A DNA stretch of 64,000 nt from Chryseolinea lacunae. GTDB lineage: Bacteria > Bacteroidota > Bacteroidia > Cytophagales > Cyclobacteriaceae. The notes beneath the pieces are model-generated. The model ran no database searches and was not told where the DNA came from. It saw only the letters and a list, made by a program, of their open reading frames with translations. Positions within the stretch are counted from its first letter, which is position 1. Each line of letters opens with the position of its first letter. The stretch spans positions 124,001 to 188,000 of the forward strand of contig NZ_JAERRB010000014.1 of NCBI RefSeq assembly GCF_016735595.1, in the 5' to 3' direction. Below are positions 17,483 to 25,762 of the stretch, piece by piece. The position numbers and the translations under genes are program-made.

Positions 17483-17490
17483 TAGTTTTG
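17483..17490 (+). promoter_or_regulatory. Bacteroidota -7 box upstream of the BatA-like gene
   Basis: TAGTTTTG matches the phylum -7 consensus TAnnTTTG, five bases before the ATG at 17496. No clear TTG lies at the -33 distance, so the support is moderate. It would give a very short leader. Confidence 0.4.
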
Positions 17491-17495
17491 TTCGC

Positions 17496-19493
17496 ATGAG
17501 TTTTCTATACCCTTCTTTTCTGTGGGCATTGGCCGTTCTCTCTGTTCCCGTTATTATCCATTTATTCAATTTCCGCCGCACCACCCGGGTATATTTTTCA
17601 AACACACGGTTTCTGAAGCAAGTAAAGGAAGCGTCAACCGCCAAGCGCAAGCTGAAGCACTACCTCATTCTGGCGGCCCGGCTGCTGTTCCTGTTCTTCC
17701 TGGTCGTCACCTTCTGCCAGCCGGTCATTCCCGCGCGCGAGCAAATGGGCGCCAACCAGAACATCGTGCTCTACCTCGACAACTCCCAAAGCATGTCGGC
17801 CCAAACCGACGACAAAACCCGTGGCCTGGACGCCGCCGTGAGCTTCGCCCGCAGCATTGTGGACGTGTTTCCGCCCGACACCCGCTACCGGCTCATCACC
17901 AACGACTTTTCTCCTTTTTCTAACACCTATAAAACCAAAGCCGAAGTACTGGACCTGCTCACCCAGGTGCGTCTGTCGCCGGTGAGCCGCACGTATGCCG
18001 AAATACAGGAACGCATCCGCCAGGAAGGCACGCGGCGCAACCCGGAAATCTTCTGGGTGTCGGACCTGCAGAAGTCAACGCTGGGTCCCATCACCACCGC
18101 GCCCGACAGCAGCACACGGCTGCACGTGGTGCCCATTGCCTTTGGACAACTCTCGAATGTTTTTGTGGACTCGGCCTATCTCGAAAATCCCTTCTCGGCA
18201 GGCGGCGGCAAAAACGTGTTGCACGTGAAGGTGCGCAACGATGGCCGCAAGGATGTGGAACAGCTCAACCTGAAACTCACCATCAACGGCGTGCAGGCCG
18301 GCACGTCGCTGCTCAACGTGCCCCAGGCGGGCATCGCCGAAACCACGTTCGACCTCACCACCGGGCTATCGGGCCTGAACAAAGCGCGAATCACGTTCAA
18401 CGACTTTCCCGTGAGCTTTGACAACGAGTTTTTTGTGGCCCTGAATTTCACCGACAAAATCACCGTGCTCGAAATCAAGAACACGCCGGGTGCCACCGTG
18501 GTAGAAAAAGTATTTGGCAACAAAGACGTGTTCCGCTTTGCATCCTACCCCGTCAACAATTTTAACTACAGCCTGTTGCCGCAAGCCGACCTGGTGGTGG
18601 TGAATGGGCTCAACAGCATCGACGCATCACTAGGGGGAGCGTTGCGCCGCTATGTGTCAGACCAGGGCACGTTGCTGGTGGTGCCGGGATCGACACCCGA
18701 CGCGGCGAGCCTCCGGGGCTTCCTGCAATTGCCGACCCTGAAGCTCACCGAAAACAAAACACCGGCCGAACTGGACCGGCCCGATTTCTCCAACCCGTTT
18801 TTCGAAAACATCTTCGAAGAGAAGTCGGTGGCCCTTGCCATGCCCAAAGCGACACGACGGCTGGATTGGGGTGCCGACAACACGGCGTTGCTGAAGTTCA
18901 AGGATGGCACGCCGTTTCTGTCGATGTTTGCCCAGCAAGGCAAGCTCTATGTGATGGCCTGCGCGCTGGAGGCCGACCAGACCGACTTCTTTAACCACGC
19001 CGTGTTTGTGCCGGTGATGTACCGGATGGCCGCCAGCGGAAAACGGAACGAACTGAAACCCTACTATACCCTGTCGGAAGATTTTATTACCCTGCACGTC
19101 GACAGCCTGAAAGGGGAGGAGCCGTTGCGGTGGGTGGGCGCCGAAGAGGTGGTGCCAGCACAGCGCAACGTGAACGACGATGTGATTTTTGATATCCCCA
19201 AGTTTTCGATCGTGAAGGGATTCTATAACGTGGTGATGCGCCGCGACACCATTAACCTGCTGGCTTTCAACCTCGACAAGGCCGAATCGCTCATGGCCCA
19301 GTTTTCGGGCGAAGAGGTGAAGGCCGCGCTGGGCGGCGGCGACAACATCACAATTTTTAAGGTTGGCTCGGCCGATGCTTTCAGCAAAGAAATAAAGGAG
19401 CGATATTTGGGCACACCTTTGTGGAAATACGCGCTGTTGCTGGCGCTGACCTTCCTCCTGGCGGAAATTCTGCTGATCAGGTTCTTAAAGTAA
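17496..19493 (+). CDS. BatA/aerotolerance-type VWA membrane protein
   Basis: A 665-residue inner-membrane protein. The N-terminus MSFLYPSFLWALAVLSVPVIIHLFNFRRTT is a BatA domain (aerotolerance N-terminal), followed by a second membrane segment (about 53-72). A von Willebrand factor A domain begins near residue 90 with the MIDAS motif LDNSQSMS. Then beta-rich repeats follow (about 230-600), and a C-terminal membrane helix LWKYALLLALTFLLAEILLIRFLK. BatA proteins sit in the cell envelope, and a link to aerotolerance comes from Bacteroides fragilis. It is the first gene of a plus-strand series whose next member is a dihydroorotase homologue, 166 bases downstream. Confidence 0.9.
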   Translation: MSFLYPSFLWALAVLSVPVIIHLFNFRRTTRVYFSNTRFLKQVKEASTAKRKLKHYLILAARLLFLFFLVVTFCQPVIPAREQMGANQNIVLYLDNSQSMSAQTDDKTRGLDAAVSFARSIVDVFPPDTRYRLITNDFSPFSNTYKTKAEVLDLLTQVRLSPVSRTYAEIQERIRQEGTRRNPEIFWVSDLQKSTLGPITTAPDSSTRLHVVPIAFGQLSNVFVDSAYLENPFSAGGGKNVLHVKVRNDGRKDVEQLNLKLTINGVQAGTSLLNVPQAGIAETTFDLTTGLSGLNKARITFNDFPVSFDNEFFVALNFTDKITVLEIKNTPGATVVEKVFGNKDVFRFASYPVNNFNYSLLPQADLVVVNGLNSIDASLGGALRRYVSDQGTLLVVPGSTPDAASLRGFLQLPTLKLTENKTPAELDRPDFSNPFFENIFEEKSVALAMPKATRRLDWGADNTALLKFKDGTPFLSMFAQQGKLYVMACALEADQTDFFNHAVFVPVMYRMAASGKRNELKPYYTLSEDFITLHVDSLKGEEPLRWVGAEEVVPAQRNVNDDVIFDIPKFSIVKGFYNVVMRRDTINLLAFNLDKAESLMAQFSGEEVKAALGGGDNITIFKVGSADAFSKEIKERYLGTPLWKYALLLALTFLLAEILLIRFLK

Positions 19494-19659
19494 ACACGCG
19501 AAATGAAAATGGCATATGTGCACCGGTTCCTCCAGCTTCAGCCCGACGGAATTGAGCAGTGTTGTGCCAACATTGTGCTGGTGCAGAAGATGATTGACGT
19601 TTCCGTATCCTGAAAAAATCACAGCAACACCGGAATCAAACCCGTGAACACTAGTAAGC

Positions 19660-20919
19660 ATGAAGATACTCATACAACACGCTGAAATTCTTGATCCTGC
19701 TTCGTCCTTCCATCAAAAAGAAAAAAATGTTTTAATCAACAACGGCCGCATCATCGAAATCGGTGACAAGAACTACACGGCCGACAAGGTGATCAAAGCC
19801 GACGGCATGAAGCTGTCTACGGGCTGGTTCGACATCGGCACTTTTGCCGGCGACCCGGGCCTGGAACACAAGGAAGATCTGGAGTCGGTGTCGCGCGCGG
19901 CTGCAGCGGGTGGGTTCACGGGCATTGCCCTGCTTCCCAACACCGTGCCCTGCGTGCAAACCAAAAACGAAATCAGCTACCTGGTGAAGGGCAACGACAC
20001 CCAGCTGGTGCAAATACATCCGCTGGCGGCCGTCACCAAAAACAACAAAGGCGAAGAGCTGACCGAAATGATCGACCTGCACGAAGCGGGCGCAGCGGCT
20101 TTCACGGACGGTCTCAAGTCCATCTGGCACACCGACATCTTCCTGAAGTCGTTGCAGTATGTGCAAAAATTCAACGGCCTCATCATCGATCATCCCGAAG
20201 ACATCTGGCTGAACCTGTTTGGCCAGATGCACGAGGGCATCAACAGCACCATGCTGGGGCTGAAGGGCATGCCGCGCATTGCCGAAGACGTGGCCGTGGG
20301 CCGCAACCTGGAACTGCTGGGCTATGCGGGCGGCCGGCTGCACTTCGCGAAAATATCGACCGGCAAATCGGTAGACATGATCCGTGCCGCCAAAAAGAAA
20401 CTGAACGTTACGTGCGACATCGCCATCTACCAGCCCCTGCTGGACGACAGCCTGCTGGCCACGTTCGACACCAACTATAAAGTGAATCCGCCCCTGCGCG
20501 AAAAGGCCGACAACGATGCGCTCATCAAGGCGCTGAAAGACGGCACCATCGACGTGCTTTGCTCGGGCCACACACCACACGAAGACGAAAGCAAAAGCCT
20601 GGAGTTCGACCTGGCCGACTTCGGCATGATCAACCTCCAAACCTTTGGCATGCACCTGGCTGCGCTGGCCGAAACCGTGGCGTGGGACACGCTGATCGAA
20701 AAAGTGACGGTAAACCCCCGCAAGCTGTTGGGTCTGGAACTTCCGAAAATTGAAGTGGAGGAAAAAGCAAACCTCACCCTGTTCGACCCCAACCGAAGCT
20801 GGCTGTTCGACGAGCGGGCCAACTATTCAAGGGCCAAAAACTCGCCGTGGCTGAACCGGCAAATCAAAGGAAAAGTGATCGCGGTCTTCAACAACGGCCG
20901 CAACAAAATAGACGACTAA
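19660..20919 (+). CDS. Dihydroorotase-like protein lacking metal-binding residues
   Basis: A 419-residue amidohydrolase-fold protein, closest to type I dihydroorotase (KGEELTEM, NPPLREKADNDALIKALKDG, VTVNPRKLLGL). The usual DLHVHLREPG motif reads DIGTFAGDPG: the two metal His are Gly 60 and Phe 62, and the substrate Arg is Gly 64. In the HxST motif the His is Lys 231, and the catalytic Asp of the ATDHAPH motif is Gly 303 (CSGHTPH). His 178 remains. Catalysis as a dihydroorotase is therefore unlikely; inactive homologues such as PyrC' in Pseudomonas support aspartate transcarbamoylase assembly. Here it sits between BatA-like and DUF4199 genes, not pyr genes. Confidence 0.85.
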   Translation: MKILIQHAEILDPASSFHQKEKNVLINNGRIIEIGDKNYTADKVIKADGMKLSTGWFDIGTFAGDPGLEHKEDLESVSRAAAAGGFTGIALLPNTVPCVQTKNEISYLVKGNDTQLVQIHPLAAVTKNNKGEELTEMIDLHEAGAAAFTDGLKSIWHTDIFLKSLQYVQKFNGLIIDHPEDIWLNLFGQMHEGINSTMLGLKGMPRIAEDVAVGRNLELLGYAGGRLHFAKISTGKSVDMIRAAKKKLNVTCDIAIYQPLLDDSLLATFDTNYKVNPPLREKADNDALIKALKDGTIDVLCSGHTPHEDESKSLEFDLADFGMINLQTFGMHLAALAETVAWDTLIEKVTVNPRKLLGLELPKIEVEEKANLTLFDPNRSWLFDERANYSRAKNSPWLNRQIKGKVIAVFNNGRNKIDD

Positions 20920-20935
20920 CGCAGCGACTCTTCGC

Positions 20936-21460
20936 ATGACTTCAAAACTCTTTCGCATCTCTGCGCGCTATGGGGCCGTGGGCGGCATACTGGCGTTCAT
21001 CATGCTCATCGTGATGTATTACATGGGACGCCACCCCTTTCTGGTTGCTCCCTACCTGGACTTCCGGATACTGTTGTTCGGCGTATTTATTTATTTTACC
21101 CTGCGCGAATTCAGAGACTATGACCAGGAGGGCGTGCTTTATTTCTGGCAGGCCATGCTGGGTGGCCTGGCGGTGGTGATGCTCATGACCACCATTACCT
21201 CAGTGCTGCTGCTGATTTTTGGAACGTGGGACAACGGTTTTGTGACTACCTACATCACTGAAATGACGGCCTATGTGAAGGCTTTTCCAAAAGAAGATAT
21301 CGAACGAATCGGGAAGGAAGTGTATGCGCGTAATTTAGAGGCCCTGCCCACGACTAACATGTGGAAATTGGCCGTGACCTACTTTATGCAAGGTTTGATG
21401 ATCGGCTTTTTCGTGAATATTATTATTTCCGTAATTCTTAGACGACAACCTAAAACCTAA
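20936..21460 (+). CDS. DUF4199 domain membrane protein
   Basis: A 174-residue integral membrane protein of the Bacteroidota family DUF4199. Four hydrophobic segments are visible, at about 15-32, 42-56, 72-94 and 150-168. The second and third flank the family motif FTLREFRDYDQEGVLYFWQAMLGGLAVVMLMTTITSVL. Function is unknown. It starts 16 bases after the dihydroorotase-like gene and is followed 6 bases later by a second DUF4199 gene, so all are likely on one transcript. Confidence 0.88.
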   Translation: MTSKLFRISARYGAVGGILAFIMLIVMYYMGRHPFLVAPYLDFRILLFGVFIYFTLREFRDYDQEGVLYFWQAMLGGLAVVMLMTTITSVLLLIFGTWDNGFVTTYITEMTAYVKAFPKEDIERIGKEVYARNLEALPTTNMWKLAVTYFMQGLMIGFFVNIIISVILRRQPKT

Positions 21461-21466
21461 CCAATT

Positions 21467-22000
21467 ATGACTGAATCTGCAGCATCAGAAATCACCACCC
21501 GCTCAACCGGCATTCGTTACGGCGTTATTATGGGCGTGATCGGCATCGTTTACTTCGTGGGCCTCAACCTGGCCGACGTAGACATGTCAAAAGGCATTGC
21601 CAAATGGGGAATGTCCCTGGTCAGCATCGTGATCATTTTCCTGGCCCAAAAGTACTACAGAGACAACGGCGACAGCTTTATGTCCTACGGCCAGGGCATC
21701 GGCATTGCATTCTGGACCGGAGTGGTCTCGTCTGTGTTGTCGAGTATTTTCACCTACATCTACATCAAGTTTGTAGACACCGGCTACATCACCAAAATCC
21801 GCGAGGCCGCCCAGGCCGAAATGGAAGCCAAAGGCCAATCGGACGAGCAGATTGAAATGGCCATGAAATTTGTGGATATGTTCACCAATGCCGAAGCCAT
21901 TCTTATCTTTGGGATTGTTTTCGGGATCATTGGCTCTGTGGTGATCGGCCTTTTGGTGTCGATTGTCATGCAGAAGCCGCGCCCCGAAACAGCGCTTTAA
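21467..22000 (+). CDS. DUF4199 domain membrane protein, second copy
   Basis: A 177-residue membrane protein, paralogous to the preceding gene: YGVIMGVIGIVYFVGLNL, then KYYRDNGDSFMSYGQGIGIAFWTGVVSSVLSSIFTYIY and a C-terminal hydrophobic pair (about 143-168). A charged loop (MEAKGQSDEQIEMAMKFVDMFTN) separates the third and fourth membrane segments. Function is unknown. It is 6 bases after the first copy and 9 bases before the glycosyltransferase, which suggests a fixed partnership. Confidence 0.88.
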   Translation: MTESAASEITTRSTGIRYGVIMGVIGIVYFVGLNLADVDMSKGIAKWGMSLVSIVIIFLAQKYYRDNGDSFMSYGQGIGIAFWTGVVSSVLSSIFTYIYIKFVDTGYITKIREAAQAEMEAKGQSDEQIEMAMKFVDMFTNAEAILIFGIVFGIIGSVVIGLLVSIVMQKPRPETAL

Positions 22001-22009
22001 ATCAACCGC

Positions 22010-23005
22010 ATGAACCTTGATATTTCAGTGGTCGTCCCTGCAAAAGACGAAGAGGAATCTATTCCCGAACTGTGCCAGTGGATAAGCCGTGTGATGCAAA
22101 CACACGGCTTTTCCTATGAGGTACTTTTTATCGACGACGGCAGCACCGACAACACGTGGCAGCAGATCATGACCATGCACGAGACCAACCCCAACATCAA
22201 GGGCATTCGCTTCAACCGGAACTTTGGCAAGTCGGCCGCCCTGCAAACCGGCTTCCGCGCCGCCCAGGGCAAAGTGGTCATCACCATGGACTCTGACCTG
22301 CAAGACAGCCCCGACGAAATTCCGGAACTCTACAAGATGGTGACCACCGACGGCTATCACCTGGTGTCGGGCTGGAAAAAGAAACGCCACGATCCACTGT
22401 CGAAAACCGTTCCCTCCAAATTCTTTAACTACGTGACCGCGAAACTCTCGGGCATCAAACTCCACGATTTTAATTGTGGACTGAAGGCCTATCAATCGCG
22501 CGTGGTGAAAAACATTACGGTGTATGGCGAGATGCACCGCTACATTCCGGTGATTGCCAAATGGGCGGGCTTCACCAAAATCACCGAGAAAGTGGTGGAA
22601 CATCGCGAACGCAAATTCGGTGTCACCAAGTTTGGGCTGGAGCGTTTCATCAACGGCTTTCTCGACCTCATCTCCATCACGTTTGTGAGCCGCTTCCGCC
22701 AAAAGCCCATGCACTTCTTTGGCACGTGGGGAACACTGTCATTTCTGATCGGCTTCCTGTTCACCTGCAAACTCTTCTGGGATAAAATCAACGCGCTCTT
22801 CATCTCCAAGGTCCCCATCAAACGCGACATCACTGATCAACCGATATTCTACCTGGCCCTGGTGGCACTGATCATCGGCGTGCAACTTTTTGTGACCGGA
22901 TTTTTGGCAGAAATGTTCGCGATGCAATCGCTCTCCAAACGCGACTATCTGGTGATTGAAAGAGTGGGGCTAGCCGAAGCCGAACAGGCAAAAGTTCTGG
23001 ATTGA
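22010..23005 (+). CDS. Family 2 glycosyltransferase with C-terminal membrane helices
   Basis: A 331-residue protein of the dolichol-phosphate mannose synthase/ArnC/GtrB group, which transfers sugar to a polyprenyl phosphate. Visible motifs are SVVVPAKDEEESIPELCQ, LFIDDGSTDNTW, ITMDSDLQDSPDEIP (the DxD-like metal site) and FNCGLKAYQSRVVKN. Two membrane segments at the C-terminus (about 240-262 and 285-306) anchor it with the active site in the cytoplasm. It ends the plus-strand series beginning with the BatA-like gene. The product is likely a lipid-linked sugar for the envelope. Confidence 0.9.
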   Translation: MNLDISVVVPAKDEEESIPELCQWISRVMQTHGFSYEVLFIDDGSTDNTWQQIMTMHETNPNIKGIRFNRNFGKSAALQTGFRAAQGKVVITMDSDLQDSPDEIPELYKMVTTDGYHLVSGWKKKRHDPLSKTVPSKFFNYVTAKLSGIKLHDFNCGLKAYQSRVVKNITVYGEMHRYIPVIAKWAGFTKITEKVVEHRERKFGVTKFGLERFINGFLDLISITFVSRFRQKPMHFFGTWGTLSFLIGFLFTCKLFWDKINALFISKVPIKRDITDQPIFYLALVALIIGVQLFVTGFLAEMFAMQSLSKRDYLVIERVGLAEAEQAKVLD

Positions 23006-23031
23006 TCTTTCACACGATTTTAAGAATACAG

Positions 23032-23061
23032 GAAAAGCTTTGACCACCGTCAAAGCTTTTC
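23032..23061. terminator. Bidirectional terminator between glycosyltransferase and M20 peptidase genes
   Basis: A perfect 13-bp stem GAAAAGCTTTGAC/GTCAAAGCTTTTC with a CACC loop. Its right arm contains the stop and the last codons of the M20 gene on the minus strand. It separates the two convergent genes. Confidence 0.85.
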
Positions 23062-24564
23062 TGTTAATATGGCGAGAAAGGTTTTCACCGCATCCACATA
23101 GTTCCCCACGCGGATGTTTTCATTTTCCGCATGCTGGTTGTTGTCGGGATTCACCGTGGGCACGGCCACCGCGGGAATGTTTAGTGTGACCACAAACGGC
23201 GAGATGGGAATGGAGCCGCCCGCCATCCGGATCTTGATGGGCTCTTTGCCATAGGCCTTCACCATAGCTTTGCTAAGCCACACACCGCACTCCGAATCGA
23301 ACGGTGTTTGAAACGCTTCATACGACACGGCTGCATTGAACGAAGCGATCTTCGGATATTGCTGACGCTCTTCGTCGGTCGGTTCTGTTTTCACAAAATA
23401 ATAGCCCTGGGCTTTCACGTGGTTGCGCACGAGGTTGATCAACCTAACGGGGTCGCTACCCGGCACGAGGCGCAGGTCAAGTTCGGCTACCGCTTTCGCG
23501 GGAATGAGGGTGCGGGCTTCTTCGCCCACAAAGAGTGCATCGAGTCCGCGAATGTTGAGCGATGGATATTGAATGGATTCCTGATAGCTGTTTCCCACTT
23601 TGTCGGTGGTGGCGATGCCGAGTTTCTGTTTGATTTCGTCTTCATTGTCGGGCACGCGTGCGAGAATTTTTTTCTCGTCGTCGCTCAGCACCACGCCGTC
23701 ATAGAAACCAGGAATGGTCACACGGCCGTCGTCGTCTTTCATGGAGGCCAGCAGTTGCGAGAGGCGCAGGGCGGGGTTGGGTGCATAGTTGCCATAGTGG
23801 CCGCTATGCTGGGGCACACGCGGACCAAACGTGGTAAGCGTAATGTCGCAGATGCCACGTGCGCCAAAGGAGAGCGTGGGTTCGTTCCGGATGTGTTGCG
23901 GGCCATCGAAGATGATGAGCATGTCGGCGGCGAGATCCGATTTATATTCTGTGACGGCGTTGGGCAAATGGGGTGAGCCCAGCTCTTCTTCAAAGTCCAT
24001 GATCACTTTCAGGTTGAAGTTGCTTTCGGTCTTCAACGCTTTCAGCGCATCGAGAGCGGCGAGGAACGCGGCGGCAGGTCCTTTGGCGTCGGCGGTGGAG
24101 CGTGCAAAGATGCGCCAGTCGCGTTCATAGCTGCCGTTCAGTTTTTCGTAGGGAATTTCTTTCCAGTTGCCTTGCGCGTCTTTTGTTTTCAGCGTCGGCT
24201 TCCATGGACTTTCCTGTTCCCACTGCGATGCCTTCACGGGCTGACCATCAATTTGCAGATAGACCAGCACGGTCTTCTTCGCCTGGCGGCTCTTGCGTTC
24301 GGCCAGCAACAACGGCACGGTGGAGGTGTTGAGGCGTTTGGTGGTGAAGCCTCGCTTGGCAAACGCGCTTTCGCACCAGCGCACATTTTTTTCGATGTCG
24401 CCGGGCATGTGTGCGTCGTTGGGAAGGCTTAACAGTTCATACAATTCGGCGAACGAATTTCGCGCGTGTACGTCGGCCAGGGCATCGAGTTTTTCGATGG
24501 TGAGTTTTTGCGCACTCGTAGTGCACCATCCTATGCTGCATAGGACGAACAGTAATTTTTTCAT
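23050..24564 (-). CDS. Exported M20 family peptidase
   Basis: A 504-residue secreted metallopeptidase-fold protein with a signal peptide (1-18). It follows the M20 layout: VLVYLQIDGQPV, then ADAKGPAAAFLAAL, then DFEEELGSPHLP and a C-terminal NNQHAENENIRVGNYVDAV. The metal site usually starts with His in a YxHxDxQP motif, but here that residue is Gln 104. The remaining ligands, Asp 159, Glu 192 or 193, the Asp in IIFDGP and the His in QHAENEN, are present. It may be a carboxypeptidase or dipeptidase with an altered metal site. It is convergent with the glycosyltransferase and divergent from the next one. Confidence 0.87.
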   Translation of the reverse strand: MKKLLFVLCSIGWCTTSAQKLTIEKLDALADVHARNSFAELYELLSLPNDAHMPGDIEKNVRWCESAFAKRGFTTKRLNTSTVPLLLAERKSRQAKKTVLVYLQIDGQPVKASQWEQESPWKPTLKTKDAQGNWKEIPYEKLNGSYERDWRIFARSTADAKGPAAAFLAALDALKALKTESNFNLKVIMDFEEELGSPHLPNAVTEYKSDLAADMLIIFDGPQHIRNEPTLSFGARGICDITLTTFGPRVPQHSGHYGNYAPNPALRLSQLLASMKDDDGRVTIPGFYDGVVLSDDEKKILARVPDNEDEIKQKLGIATTDKVGNSYQESIQYPSLNIRGLDALFVGEEARTLIPAKAVAELDLRLVPGSDPVRLINLVRNHVKAQGYYFVKTEPTDEERQQYPKIASFNAAVSYEAFQTPFDSECGVWLSKAMVKAYGKEPIKIRMAGGSIPISPFVVTLNIPAVAVPTVNPDNNQHAENENIRVGNYVDAVKTFLAILTEKL

Positions 24565-24705
24565 AGGTGTAACGAACTAACAATAAAAGTGTAAACGGTT
24601 AAAAGTCTTCAGCGTCATGCCCGGGCTCATGAGCATGTCGCTTGCGGCAACGCCCTGAAAATACAATTTTAATCCTTAATGTCTAACTTCTGCTTATTTT
24701 GCCGC

Positions 24706-25671
24706 ATGAGAAGTCCGCGCTATTCCATTGTTGTTCCCGTCTACAACCGCCCGCAGGAAGTGGACGAATTGCTGGCGAGTCTGGCAACGCAAACCTTCCG
24801 CGATTTTGAAGTGATCGTTGTGGAAGACGGCTCGACACTTCGCTGCGACACGGTGGTGGATGCCTATCGCGACAAACTTGTTCTTCATTATTTTTTTAAA
24901 CCCAACTCAGGCCCCGGACCCAGTCGCAATTTTGGATACGCGAAAGCAGCCGGAGAATATTTTATTGTGTTTGATTCCGACTGCATCATTCCACCCGACT
25001 ATCTGGTTTCGGTTGAAAAGGCATTGCAGGAAAATGGATGGGATGCCTGGGGCGGCCCCGATCGTGCGCACGCCAACTTCACACCCGTGCAACGCGCGAT
25101 GGGCTACACCATGGCGTCGGTGCTCACTACCGGAGGCATTCGTGGCGGCAAAAAACATGTGGGCGCCTTTCAGCCCCGCAGCTTCAACATGGGCATCTCG
25201 CGCAAGGTGTTCGAGGCCACACAAGGTTTCAAACTCGACCGCTTTGCCGAAGACATCGAGTTCAGCATTCGCATGCGCAACATGGGATTTCGCGTGGCCC
25301 TGATTCCCGAAGCTTTTGTCTATCATAAACGACGCACATCGTTTGGTCAGTTCTATCATCAGGTGTCGAACTTTGGCAAGGGGCGCATTCAGATCGGTCG
25401 TGTGCATCGCGGCGGAGTGAAACTTGCACATTGGTTTCCGGCTGTTTTTCTGTTGGGCACAGGTGTCCTCCTATTCCTTCCGTTGGTGAGTTGGCCGCTG
25501 TTCGTGCTGGCCTTCGCGGGGTTTGTGGTCTACCTGCTGGCGATCTTTGTCGATTCGCTGCGCGTCAACAAAGATGTTACGGTGGCGCTGCTGTCGGTGC
25601 CTGCGGCCTTGCTGCAATTGTGGGGCTATGGACTCGGATTTCTGAAAGAAAAGTTTAAAACCATACACTAA
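24706..25671 (+). CDS. Family 2 glycosyltransferase
   Basis: A 321-residue enzyme with the GT-A fold: RYSIVVPVYNRPQEVDELL near the N-terminus, EVIVVEDGST, then FIVFDSDCIIPPDYL (DxD metal site) and NMGISRKVFEATQGF and FAEDIEFSIRM (EDxxL-type acceptor site). Two or three C-terminal membrane segments (about 242-290) follow. Unlike the previous glycosyltransferase it has the shape of an enzyme that adds sugars to surface polymers. Start at 24706 is chosen as the normal GT2 N-terminus; an in-frame ATG lies at 24679. It is followed closely by the SPOR/OmpA gene (92 bases). Confidence 0.87.
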   Translation: MRSPRYSIVVPVYNRPQEVDELLASLATQTFRDFEVIVVEDGSTLRCDTVVDAYRDKLVLHYFFKPNSGPGPSRNFGYAKAAGEYFIVFDSDCIIPPDYLVSVEKALQENGWDAWGGPDRAHANFTPVQRAMGYTMASVLTTGGIRGGKKHVGAFQPRSFNMGISRKVFEATQGFKLDRFAEDIEFSIRMRNMGFRVALIPEAFVYHKRRTSFGQFYHQVSNFGKGRIQIGRVHRGGVKLAHWFPAVFLLGTGVLLFLPLVSWPLFVLAFAGFVVYLLAIFVDSLRVNKDVTVALLSVPAALLQLWGYGLGFLKEKFKTIH

Positions 25672-25762
25672 AAAGTATTCAATTAATCGATTGAGAAGCT
25701 TGATTAGATTAAAAAATTGGATATTTTTAAAAATTAATCGCACAAAAGAACACAGTCCTTAC

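Noticed and set aside
19503-19613. 36-codon frame between the BatA-like and dihydroorotase-like genes
   Set aside because: No motif, no ribosome binding site, no recognisable homology; length is compatible with chance.
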